Source: Streptomyces bluensis (GTDB taxonomy: Bacteria; Actinomycetota; Actinomycetes; Streptomycetales; Streptomycetaceae). Taken from it: a DNA stretch of 64,000 nt. Below the pieces are notes generated by a model. It was not told where the DNA came from and searched no databases. It saw nothing but the letters and a program-made list of their open reading frames with translations. The translations under genes were made by a program, and so were the position numbers. Below, one piece after another: positions 16,338 to 24,087 of the stretch. The stretch covers positions 248,001 to 312,000 of the forward strand of contig NZ_BMVM01000006.1 in NCBI RefSeq assembly GCF_014650715.1, read 5' to 3'. How positions within the stretch are numbered: position 1 is the stretch's first letter; the number at the start of each line of letters is the position of its first letter.

Positions 16338-17747
16338 TCACAGCTTGGTCCACGCCTCCGTCAGCGTGGCCCGCAGGATCTGCTCGATCTCGTCGAACGT
16401 CCCCTGGTCCGAGATCAGCGGCGGCGCGAGCTGGACGACCGGGTCGCCGCGGTCGTCGGCGCGGCAGTACAGGCCGTTGTCGAAGAGCGCCCTGGACAGG
16501 AAGCCGTACAGGATCCGCTCGGTCTCCTCGTCGTCGAACGTCTCCTTGGTGGCCTTGTCCTTGACGAGTTCGATGCCGTAGAAGAAGCCGTTGCCGCGGA
16601 CGTCGCCGACGATCGGCAGGTCGTGCAGCTTCTCCAGCGTGGACCGGAAGGCCGCCTCGTTGTCGAGTACGTGCTGGTTCAGGCTCTCGCGCTCGAACAG
16701 GTCCAGGTTGGCGAGGCCGACCGCCGCCGACACGGGGTGACCGCCGAAGGTGTAGCCGTGCAGGAAGGTGTTGTCGCCCTGGTAGAAGGGCTCGGCCAGG
16801 CGGTCGGAGACGATGCACGCGCCTATCGGGGAGTAGCCCGAGGTCATGCCCTTGGCGCAGGTGATCATGTCCGGGACGTAGCCGAACTTGTCGCAGGCGA
16901 ACATCGTGCCGAGCCGGCCGAAGGCGCAGATGACCTCGTCCGAGACCAGCAGCACGTCGTACCGGTCGCAGATCTCGCGCACCCGCTGGAAGTAGCCGGG
17001 CGGCGGCGGGAAGCAGCCGCCCGCGTTCTGCACGGGCTCCAGGAAGACCGCCGCGACCGTCTCCGGGCCCTCGAAGAGGATCTGCTGCTCGATCTGGTCG
17101 GCGGCCCAGCGGCCGAAGGCCTCGGGGTCGTCGCCGTGGATCGGCGCGCGGTAGATGTTGGTGTTCGGGACCTTGTGCGTGCCCGGGACGAGCGGTTCGA
17201 AGGGGGCCTTCAGGGCGGGGAGGCCGGTGATGGACAGGGCGCCCTGCGGGGTGCCGTGGTAGGCGACGGCGCGGGAGATGACCTTGTACTTGGTCGGCTT
17301 GCCCGTGAGCTTGAAGTACTGCTTGGCGAGCTTCCACGCGGTCTCGACCGCCTCGCCGCCGCCGGTGGTGAAGAAGACCTTGTTCAGGTCGCCGGGCGCG
17401 TGGTGGGCCAGCCGTTCGGCCAGCTCCACCGCCTTCGGGTGGGCGTAGGACCACACCGGGAAGTAGGCCAGCTCCTGCGCCTGCTTGGACGCGGTCTCGG
17501 CGAGCTCCGTGCGGCCGTGCCCCGCCTGGACCACGAACAGGCCGGCGAGGCCGTCGAGGTAACGCCTGCCCCTGTCGTCGTAGATGTGGGTGCCCTCGCC
17601 CCGCACGATGGTGGGGACGGGGGACTTCTCGTACGAGGACATGCGGGTGAAGTGCATCCACAGGTGGTCGTACGCGGTCCGGCTGAGGTCCTTGGAACTG
17701 CTGAGGTCCTTGGGGTCGCTGAGGTCCTTGGAACTGTCGGTGCTCAC
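16338..17747 (-). CDS. Class III aminotransferase (putrescine/diamine:pyruvate type)
   Basis: PLP-dependent omega-transaminase of 469 residues, similar to SpuC-type putrescine-pyruvate aminotransferases. The PLP lysine is K299 in TCAKGMTSGY, the ring-nitrogen aspartate D270 in LLVSDEVICAFGR, and the phosphate-binding GGGEAVETAWK lies at 129-139. The N-terminus carries a short repeat (SSKDLSDPKDLSSSKDLS) encoded by near-tandem units at 17691-17735. Divergence from the aldehyde dehydrogenase at 18490, with an Lrp/AsnC regulator between, fits conversion of putrescine to 4-aminobutanal and then GABA. The exact amine substrate is inferred from context. Confidence 0.85.
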   Translation of the reverse strand: MSTDSSKDLSDPKDLSSSKDLSRTAYDHLWMHFTRMSSYEKSPVPTIVRGEGTHIYDDRGRRYLDGLAGLFVVQAGHGRTELAETASKQAQELAYFPVWSYAHPKAVELAERLAHHAPGDLNKVFFTTGGGEAVETAWKLAKQYFKLTGKPTKYKVISRAVAYHGTPQGALSITGLPALKAPFEPLVPGTHKVPNTNIYRAPIHGDDPEAFGRWAADQIEQQILFEGPETVAAVFLEPVQNAGGCFPPPPGYFQRVREICDRYDVLLVSDEVICAFGRLGTMFACDKFGYVPDMITCAKGMTSGYSPIGACIVSDRLAEPFYQGDNTFLHGYTFGGHPVSAAVGLANLDLFERESLNQHVLDNEAAFRSTLEKLHDLPIVGDVRGNGFFYGIELVKDKATKETFDDEETERILYGFLSRALFDNGLYCRADDRGDPVVQLAPPLISDQGTFDEIEQILRATLTEAWTKL

Positions 17748-17766
17748 GGTTATCGGGTCCTCACGG

Positions 17767-18291
17767 TCATCGGGTCCCCCACATGTAGGTCTGCTTCTTG
17801 AGCTTCAGGTAGACGAAGCTTTCGGTGGAGCGCACTCCGGGGACGGCCCGGATGCGTTTGTTGATGACCTCCAGGAGGTGGTCGTCGTCCTCGCAGACGA
17901 TCTCCACCATGAGATCGAAGGAGCCGGCGGTCATCACCACGTACTCGCACTCGCCCATGGCGCTCAGCGCGTCGGCCACGGACTCCACGTCGCCCTCGAC
18001 GGTGACGCCGACCATCGCCTGGCGGCGGAAGCCCACGGTGAGCGGGTCCGTGACGGCGACGATCTGCATCACGCCCTGGTCGAGCAGCTTCTGGACGCGC
18101 TGGCGCACGGCCGCCTCGGACAGGCCCACCGCCTTGCCGATCGCGGCGTACGGCCGGCGGCCGTCCTCCTGGAGCTGCTCGATGATGGCGAGGGAGACGG
18201 CATCCAGGTGCGGGGTGCCGTTCCTGGACTCGCGGGTGTCCCGGGGGTCCCTGGGGTCTGCGCTTCGACTGGCCACGGGCTCACTGTGCAT
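17767..18291 (-). CDS. Lrp/AsnC family transcriptional regulator
   Basis: 174-residue regulator. After a ~28-residue charged leader (SRSADPRDPRDTRESRNG) comes the winged HTH (LDAVSLAIIEQLQEDGRRPYAAIGKAVGLSEAAVRQRVQKLLDQGVMQ, about residues 29-78). An RAM effector-binding domain follows (VGVTVEGDVESVADALSAMGECEYVVMTAGSFDLMVEIVCED). The gene sits 19 bases upstream of the transaminase on the same strand, and divergent from the aldehyde dehydrogenase across a 198-bp gap. It most likely senses an amino acid or amine and controls both flanks. Confidence 0.9.
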   Translation of the reverse strand: MHSEPVASRSADPRDPRDTRESRNGTPHLDAVSLAIIEQLQEDGRRPYAAIGKAVGLSEAAVRQRVQKLLDQGVMQIVAVTDPLTVGFRRQAMVGVTVEGDVESVADALSAMGECEYVVMTAGSFDLMVEIVCEDDDHLLEVINKRIRAVPGVRSTESFVYLKLKKQTYMWGTR

Positions 18292-18321
18292 GAGGAGTCA
18301 ACAGTTTCGCAAGGCTCAATC

Positions 18322-18336
18322 GATGAAATTCGTTGT
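18322..18336. promoter_or_regulatory. Imperfect palindrome in the Lrp/aldehyde dehydrogenase gap
   Basis: CGATGAAATTCGTTG is quasi-symmetrical around a central A (CGATGAA against CAACGAA on the other strand) and AT-rich compared with its surroundings. Lrp/AsnC proteins bind such sites. It lies 31 bp upstream of the regulator start. Assignment is by position and symmetry only. Confidence 0.3.
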
Positions 18337-18489
18337 CCAGGGGCCTGTCGTTTGCGGATTCCGTAGCTCTGCTGGGATCGGTGCTGTTGAAAACGTGGCT
18401 GAGCGGGCTAGTGTGGGTGTCTCAGAGATTGGACACTCAGACACCCGGGCACATCCGGCCTCGGGACACGAGAACTTGGAGGGTCGGCA

Positions 18490-19926
18490 GTGAGCACCGA
18501 GCTGCGTCGTCTGCGCAACTACATCAACGGTGAATTCCGCGATGCCGCCGACGGGCGGACCACCGAGGTCGTCAATCCCGCGACCGGCGAGGCCTACGCG
18601 ACGGCGCCGCTGTCCGGGCCCGCGGACGTCGACGCCGCGATGCAGGCCGCCGCCGCGGCCTTCCCGGGCTGGCGCGACACGACACCCGCCGAGCGTCAGA
18701 AGGCCCTGCTGAGGATCGCGGACGCCTTCGAGGAGCGGGCCGAGGAGCTCATCGCGGCCGAGGTGGAGAACACGGGCAAGCCGATCGGGCTGACCCGCAC
18801 CGAGGAGATCCCGCCGATGGTCGACCAGATCCGCTTCTTCGCGGGCGCGGCCCGCATGCTGGAGGGGCGGAGCGCCGGTGAGTACATGGAGGGCATGACC
18901 TCGATGGTCCGGCGCGAGCCCGTCGGTGTCTGCGCGCAGGTCGCGCCCTGGAACTACCCGATGATGATGGCCGTGTGGAAGTTCGCCCCGGCGATCGCGG
19001 CGGGCAACACCGTCGTGCTGAAGCCGTCGGACACCACCCCTGCCTCCACCGTCCTGATCGCCGAGATCCTGGGCTCGATCCTGCCCAAGGGCGTCTTCAA
19101 CGTGGTCACCGGCGACCGTGAGACCGGCCGGTTGATGGTGGAGCACGACATCCCGGCCATGGCGTCCATCACCGGCTCCGTACGCGCCGGTATGCAGGTC
19201 GCCGAGTCCGCGTCCAAGGACCTCAAGCGCGTCCACCTGGAGCTGGGCGGCAAGGCCCCGGTCGTCGTCTTCGAGGACACCGACATCCCCAAGGCCGTCG
19301 AGGACATCTCCGTCGCGGGCTTCTTCAACGCGGGCCAGGACTGTACGGCCGCCACCCGCGTCCTCGTGCACGAGTCCATCCACGACGAGTTCGTGGCCGC
19401 GCTCGCCAAGGCCGCCGCCGAGACCAAGACCGGCCGGCCGGACGACGAGGACGTGCTGTACGGGCCGCTCAACAACCCGAACCAGCTCAAGCAGGTCTCC
19501 GGCTTCATCGAGCGGCTGCCCGCCCACGCCAAGGTCGAGACCGGCGGCCACCAGGTCGGCGAGAAGGGCTACTTCTACGCGCCGACCGTCGTCTCCGGCC
19601 TGAAGCAGGACGACGAGATCATCCAGAAGGAGGTCTTCGGACCGGTCATCACCGTCCAGTCCTTCTCGGACGAGGCCCAGGCGATCCAGTGGGCGAACGG
19701 CGTCGAGTACGCCCTCGCCTCCTCCGTCTGGACCAAGGACCACGCGCGCGCGATGCGGCTGTCCAAGGCGCTCGACTTCGGCTGCGTGTGGATCAACACG
19801 CACATCGCGCTGGTCGCGGAGATGCCCCACGGCGGCTTCAAGCAGTCCGGGTACGGCAAGGACCTGTCGGCGTACGGGTTCGACGACTACACGCGGATCA
19901 AGCACGTGATGACCTCCCTGGACTGA
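18490..19926 (+). CDS. Gamma-aminobutyraldehyde dehydrogenase-like enzyme
   Basis: NAD(P)+-dependent aldehyde dehydrogenase of 478 residues. Catalytic cysteine C285 (FNAGQDCTAATR), general base E251 (HLELGGKAPVVV) and oxyanion asparagine N155 (APWNYP) are all present. The closest functional group is the PuuC/PatD-type 4-aminobutanal dehydrogenases that yield GABA. GTG 18490 follows GGAGGG by six bases. Divergent from the Lrp/AsnC regulator and transaminase, it completes a putrescine-to-GABA route. A perfect hairpin follows the stop. Confidence 0.85.
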   Translation: MSTELRRLRNYINGEFRDAADGRTTEVVNPATGEAYATAPLSGPADVDAAMQAAAAAFPGWRDTTPAERQKALLRIADAFEERAEELIAAEVENTGKPIGLTRTEEIPPMVDQIRFFAGAARMLEGRSAGEYMEGMTSMVRREPVGVCAQVAPWNYPMMMAVWKFAPAIAAGNTVVLKPSDTTPASTVLIAEILGSILPKGVFNVVTGDRETGRLMVEHDIPAMASITGSVRAGMQVAESASKDLKRVHLELGGKAPVVVFEDTDIPKAVEDISVAGFFNAGQDCTAATRVLVHESIHDEFVAALAKAAAETKTGRPDDEDVLYGPLNNPNQLKQVSGFIERLPAHAKVETGGHQVGEKGYFYAPTVVSGLKQDDEIIQKEVFGPVITVQSFSDEAQAIQWANGVEYALASSVWTKDHARAMRLSKALDFGCVWINTHIALVAEMPHGGFKQSGYGKDLSAYGFDDYTRIKHVMTSLD

Positions 19927-19939
19927 CATCCGGGCAGGT

Positions 19940-19982
19940 GCGCGGCCCCGGGCGGGATCCGATCCCACCCGGGGCCGCGCGC
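19940..19982 (+). terminator. Strong terminator hairpin
   Basis: GCGCGGCCCCGGGCGGGATC (19940-19959) pairs with GATCCCACCCGGGGCCGCGC (19961-19980) with a single mismatch pair and almost no loop. It begins 14 nt after the aldehyde dehydrogenase stop and faces the 3' end of the HIT gene, so it can serve both. Confidence 0.75.
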
Positions 19983-20016
19983 GTCGCACGCCACGAAGGA
20001 CGGCCACGCGATGGAC

Positions 20017-20511
20017 TCACCGTGCCGTGAGCCCGCCCCGGGCCGCGATGCGCTCACGGATACGTGCGGCCATGCCGGACGCTTCCCCGGGCCGCGTCGC
20101 CAGCACGCCGTTCTCGGCCATCAGCGCGTGGAACTGCTGCCGCTCGTACGGCACGCCCGGCGGCAGGCCGGCGATGTGCCAGTGCAGATGCGCGTTGCCC
20201 TGCCGGCTTCCCAGCGAGTACAGGTAGGTCCGCTCGGCTCCGACACAGTCCTCCACCGCGAGAGCGACCTCCCGGACGACCAACATGAGCCGGACGTAGG
20301 CGTCCTGGTCGAGCTCGCGGACGACGTGCTCGATGTGTCTCCTCGGCGCGACCAGAACCTTTCCGGGCAGGGTGGGCCACCGGTCGCGGAAGGCGACGTG
20401 ATCCTCGTCCTCGAAGACCGTGTGGTGTGGGTAGTCGGGGTGACCCGACAGAAAGGCACACACGAAGCACGGCCCATGCCGCGCCATGGCCTCGTAGGCT
20501 TCCAAGTCCAC
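20017..20511 (-). CDS. HIT-family protein
   Basis: 164-residue nucleotide-binding protein of the histidine triad superfamily. The triad HLHWH (H108, H110, H112) lies in GNAHLHWHIAGLPPG. A zinc-type CFVC (15-18) stands near the N-terminus. The usual KVLVAPRRHIEHVVRELD region is intact. HIT enzymes hydrolyse or transfer AMP from nucleotidyl compounds; the cellular substrate cannot be told. ATG 20511. The neighbours give no functional clue. Confidence 0.88.
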   Translation of the reverse strand: MDLEAYEAMARHGPCFVCAFLSGHPDYPHHTVFEDEDHVAFRDRWPTLPGKVLVAPRRHIEHVVRELDQDAYVRLMLVVREVALAVEDCVGAERTYLYSLGSRQGNAHLHWHIAGLPPGVPYERQQFHALMAENGVLATRPGEASGMAARIRERIAARGGLTAR

Positions 20512-20625
20512 CCTGTGTCCTCCGTCCTCTGACCTCCCGCGTCTCAGCGGACGGCGCGTCGGTGCCAGACCTCGAAGAGTTCCGCGGCGAGTTCGTCCAG
20601 CGTCGCGCCGGGCCGCTCCGCCGCG

Positions 20626-22752
20626 TCAGGAGGTGACCACGGTCAGCCCCTCCGGGGCCACCACCTCCACTGATCCGTCCGCCGCGAGCGTGACGTCCAG
20701 TCGGCCTCCGCCGACCTGGAGCCCCGTCACCGTCAGCGGGCCGTAGGCGCCGGCGAAGGTGGGGGACAGTGTGATCGTGCCGCCGGGGACGTCCGCCTCC
20801 AGGCCGAGGGCCGAGCGGAGGACCTGGACCGCGGAGGTGGCCGCCCAGGCCTGGGGGCGGCAGGACGCCGGGTAGGCGACGGGGTACGGGTTCTCCTCGG
20901 CGCCGTGACCGGCGAAGAGTTCCGGGAGGCGGGCGTCGAAGGCCGCGGACGCGGTCAGCAGGCCGGCCGCCAGTGAGGCCGCGGTGTCCGGGAACCCGGC
21001 CTTGACGAGGCCGTCGACAGCGATCGCCGTGTCGTGCGGCCAGATCGAACCCACGTGGTAGCCGTACGGGTTGTAGCCCACGGCTTCGCTGCTGTACGTC
21101 CGCAGACCGTGGCCCGCGTCGAGGCCGGGCCCGGCGATCCGGGCCGCGAGCAGCGCGCTCTCCTCCGCGTTGAGCAGACCCGTGCCGAGGAGGTGGCCGA
21201 AGCCGGAGGTGACCGAGTCGACCGGCTTGCCGTCGCCGTCCAGCGCCACCGCCGGGAACGGACCCCGCTGGTCCTCCACCCAGAAGCGCCGGCGGAAACG
21301 CGTGGCGAGCCGCTCCGCCCACTCCTCCCACTCGTCGGCCCCCTGCCGGCCGAACGCGCGCAGCAGTGCGGCTCCGCCCCGGGCGGCCTCGTAGGCGTAC
21401 GCCTGGACCTCGCACAGAGCGATCGGCGCGTGGGCACGGCGGCCGTCGCGGTAGCGGATGGAGTCCTCCGAGTCCTTCCAGCCCTGGTTGGACAGGCCGT
21501 GCCCGGTCTGGTCGATGTACTTGAGGAAGCCGTCGCCGCCGACGTCCGCCTGGTCGCGCAGCCATGCGAGGGCGGACTCCGCGTGCGGCAGGAGCTGTTC
21601 GACCTCGGCCGGGTCGAGTCCCCAGCGCCAGGCGTCGTGGAGGAGGGTGATCCACAGGGGGGTGGCGTCGACCGTGCCGTAGTACACCGAGGGCAGGGAG
21701 AGCCGGTCCGCGAACTGGAGGGTGTCGCGGCGGACCTCGTGCAGGATCTTGCCGGGCTGTTCCTCCGTCGCCGGGTCGGTGACGGCGCCCTGGCGACGGG
21801 CGAGCGTGCGCAGGGTGCCGGCCGCGAGGTCCGTGCCGAGGGGCAGCATCATGCGGGCGGCCCAGAGCGCGTCGCGGCCGAAGAGGGTCAGGAACCAGGG
21901 GGCGCCCGCCGCCAGGAACTGGTCCGGGCGGCCCTCACTCGACTGGGGGTCCGTCAGGCGCAGCCGCTCCAGGTCGGCGAGGGACTGCTCCAGCCAGCGG
22001 TCCAGGCCGCGGTCCGCGCTGCGCAGCACGGGGGTGCGCCAGGGCAGCTGGTCCGCGGGCGGGGCGGGGAACTGGTCGCCGTCCGCGTACCCCGCCGTGC
22101 AGGACAGCGTCACCGACCACGAGGCGCCGGGGGCCAGTTCGACGTCGTACGAGAATCGTCCCGCCGGCAGGTCCAGCGCGTCCGGCGCGGGTTCGGCGAC
22201 CAGGTGGGCGGTGAAGTCGCCGCCGGTCCAGGACAGGCCGACGGCGCCGAAGTCCGCGGCCTCGGGGGGCAGCAGCTCCAGGGAGCGTCCCGACTTGACC
22301 TGGTCCATGGCGGCGAGGTCCGTGCCGGCGGTCACCGTCAGCCGGAAACGGACGTGCTCGCCGCCGGCGTTGGAGACGTCGAAGCACTCCTCGAACCGGC
22401 CCGCCGCCGTGCTGCGGCGGCGGTGCAGGGCGACGGCCGGGTCCGGTGTGACCTCGCCGAGGCCGCGCAGGATGGACCGGAACTCCGCGTGGTCGGCGCC
22501 CCGCAGCCCGCCGCCGACCGGGGCCAGGGGGATGCCCTCGACGGCGACGGTGAGCTGTGACAGCGCCCTGCGGTCGCCGTGGTAGACGCCGTCCGCGCCC
22601 TCGCCGATCTGCCCGTCCGCACGCGAGATGACGAGGCTCGGCGCGTGCAGCGTGACCACCGCGTCATGGAGGAACGGCTGCAGGCCCTCGGTGGCGGAAG
22701 CCGTGACCGTGACCGAGTCGTTGGTGTCCTGGGGCTTGACAGTGGAGTCCAA
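20626..22752 (-). CDS. Glycogen-debranching-like amylo-alpha-1,6-glucosidase
   Basis: Cytoplasmic glycosidase of about 708 residues. The N-terminal beta-sandwich (HAPSLVISRADGQIGEGADGVYHGDRRALSQL) is the glycogen-debranching-enzyme N domain. The (alpha/alpha)6 barrel shows WFLTLFGRDALWAARM, SVYYGTVDATPLWITLLHDAW, GWKDSEDSI and VGSIWPHDTAIA, as in MGH/trehalase-like clans. No ATG or GTG lies in a good place. TTG 22752 behind GAGAGG is preferred; TTG 22785 sits where the promoter's +1 would be. The gene is divergent from a LacI regulator. It probably trims alpha-1,6 branches or small glucosides imported by the adjacent ABC system. Confidence 0.82.
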   Translation of the reverse strand: MDSTVKPQDTNDSVTVTASATEGLQPFLHDAVVTLHAPSLVISRADGQIGEGADGVYHGDRRALSQLTVAVEGIPLAPVGGGLRGADHAEFRSILRGLGEVTPDPAVALHRRRSTAAGRFEECFDVSNAGGEHVRFRLTVTAGTDLAAMDQVKSGRSLELLPPEAADFGAVGLSWTGGDFTAHLVAEPAPDALDLPAGRFSYDVELAPGASWSVTLSCTAGYADGDQFPAPPADQLPWRTPVLRSADRGLDRWLEQSLADLERLRLTDPQSSEGRPDQFLAAGAPWFLTLFGRDALWAARMMLPLGTDLAAGTLRTLARRQGAVTDPATEEQPGKILHEVRRDTLQFADRLSLPSVYYGTVDATPLWITLLHDAWRWGLDPAEVEQLLPHAESALAWLRDQADVGGDGFLKYIDQTGHGLSNQGWKDSEDSIRYRDGRRAHAPIALCEVQAYAYEAARGGAALLRAFGRQGADEWEEWAERLATRFRRRFWVEDQRGPFPAVALDGDGKPVDSVTSGFGHLLGTGLLNAEESALLAARIAGPGLDAGHGLRTYSSEAVGYNPYGYHVGSIWPHDTAIAVDGLVKAGFPDTAASLAAGLLTASAAFDARLPELFAGHGAEENPYPVAYPASCRPQAWAATSAVQVLRSALGLEADVPGGTITLSPTFAGAYGPLTVTGLQVGGGRLDVTLAADGSVEVVAPEGLTVVTS

Positions 22753-22778
22753 GGAAGTGGAACCTCTCAGCGTTGGAT

Positions 22779-22832
22779 CGTTCAAAAGACACTAAGCGAG
22801 TCGTCAGAGCGATGACAATGCTTTTTGAACGC
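22779..22832. promoter_or_regulatory. Divergent control region with inverted CGTTCAAAA arms and promoter
   Basis: On the minus strand TTGTCA (22813-22818) and TTAGTG (22790-22795), 17 bp apart, form a likely promoter for the debranching gene. Flanking it are inverted arms CGTTCAAAAG (22779-22788) and CTTTTTGAACGC (22821-22832), 32 bp apart. The arms probably bind a regulator, plausibly the adjacent LacI protein, and would overlap the start site and the -35 upstream edge. Confidence 0.45.
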
Positions 22833-22874
22833 TAAAACCAAGCCCGTCGCTTTCTCTGCACGTCGGAGACCCGC

Positions 22875-23933
22875 ATGCCCCGCTCCAGCACCAGTTCCTC
22901 GGCCAAAAGCGGCCCGGTGACCCTCGCGATGGTCGCCCGGCGCGCCGGCGTCTCCTCGCAGACCGTGTCGAACGCGATCAACTCGCCGGACCTGCTGCGC
23001 CCCGAGACCCTGGAGCGGGTCCGCCGTGTGATCGACGAGATGGGGTACCGCCCCAGCCGCGCCGCGCAGACGCTGCGCACCCGTTCCAGCAAGCTGATCG
23101 GCTACGGCATCCAGCCCGCCGCCTTCAGTTATCCGGTCCTGGATCGCTTCCTGCACGCCGTGTCCCAGGCCGCGGAAGAGGCCGGGTACCGGATCCTGCT
23201 GTTCGCCTGCCCGCCCGGCGGTCCGACCCTGGAGGGCTACGAGGAACTGCTGGACCAGCACGAGGTCGACGGCTTCGTGCTCAGCGGCACCGAGCGGGGC
23301 GACCCGCGCCAGGCGTGGCTGACCAAGCGGGGCGTGCCGTTCGTCGGGTTCGGCCGGACGTGGTCGGGCCGGCCCATCGGCGACTGGGTCGACGTCGACG
23401 GCGCCTCGGGCACGGACGCCGCGGTCGAGCACCTGGTCGCCCTCGGGCACCGCAAGATCGCCTTCCTGGGCTGGGAGCGGGGTTCCTCCAGTGCCGGTGA
23501 CGACCGTGCCGAGGGATGGCGGCGGGCGATGCGACGGCACGGGCTGCCGACCCGCGGGCGGCGCGGGCAGAGCAGCGTGAACGACAGCGACGTGGCCCGT
23601 GCCGCCGTGAAACCGCTCCTGGACGGGGGCGCGACCGCGGTGGTCGCGGCCAGTGACATGCTGGCGCTCGGCTGCTACCAGACGCTGCGCGAGCGCGGGC
23701 AGACCCCGGGCCGTGACGTCGCCGTGATCGGCTTCGACGACTCGCCGACCGCCGAGCTCCTCTCGCCCGCGCTGTCCTCCATCGCCCAGCCGCTGGAGGC
23801 GATCGGCCGGGAGTGCGTACGGCTGCTGCTGGCGCGGATGGCCGCCCCCGACGCACCGCCCGAGCGGATCCTGCTGGAGCCGTCCCTGGTCGTCCGCGAC
23901 AGCGCCACCGCCTCGCTGATCGCCGGCGGCTAG
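22875..23933 (+). CDS. LacI family transcriptional regulator
   Basis: 352-residue repressor. The N-terminal HTH reads GPVTLAMVARRAGVSSQTVSNAINSPDLLRPETLERVRRVIDEMGYRPSRAAQTLRT (residues 13-69), including the hinge helix. The rest is a periplasmic-binding-like effector domain (DGFVLSGTERGD, VIGFDDSPTAELLSP). It is divergent from the debranching gene and precedes a sugar ABC operon whose leader has a perfect AGAAACGTTTCT palindrome. It is therefore the probable local regulator, released by an oligosaccharide, possibly an alpha-glucan fragment. Confidence 0.9.
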   Translation: MPRSSTSSSAKSGPVTLAMVARRAGVSSQTVSNAINSPDLLRPETLERVRRVIDEMGYRPSRAAQTLRTRSSKLIGYGIQPAAFSYPVLDRFLHAVSQAAEEAGYRILLFACPPGGPTLEGYEELLDQHEVDGFVLSGTERGDPRQAWLTKRGVPFVGFGRTWSGRPIGDWVDVDGASGTDAAVEHLVALGHRKIAFLGWERGSSSAGDDRAEGWRRAMRRHGLPTRGRRGQSSVNDSDVARAAVKPLLDGGATAVVAASDMLALGCYQTLRERGQTPGRDVAVIGFDDSPTAELLSPALSSIAQPLEAIGRECVRLLLARMAAPDAPPERILLEPSLVVRDSATASLIAGG

Positions 23934-23990
23934 GGCCCCAGGCCCCCGGCGAACTGGATCGGGCCCTGCCCGACCGGTCCCGTCGCACCT

Positions 23991-24002
23991 AGAAACGTTT
24001 CT
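23991..24002. promoter_or_regulatory. LacI-type operator before the sugar ABC operon
   Basis: AGAAACGTTTCT is a perfect 12-bp palindrome with the central CG typical of LacI-family sites. It lies 86 bp upstream of the binding-protein start and 57 bp after the regulator's stop. Confidence 0.6.
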
Positions 24003-24019
24003 TCTCCTCCACCCCCACA

Positions 24020-24048
24020 CCCTGGGCCCACGTCCCCGTGGCCCAGGG
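24020..24048 (+). other. Stable hairpin in the sugar operon leader
   Basis: CCCTGGGCCCACG (24020-24032) pairs with CGTGGCCCAGGG (24037-24048) around a 4-nt loop. It lies between the operator and the binding-protein gene. It may stabilise the mRNA of the abundant binding protein or terminate transcription from the lacI-type gene. Confidence 0.5.
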
Positions 24049-24087
24049 CGGAGCCGCAGCCACCACCCGTAACCCTCGGAGGAAGTC

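Noticed and set aside
20054..21655. Arginine/glycine-rich minus-strand frame
   Set aside because: Overlaps the debranching and HIT genes in another frame; low-complexity translation.
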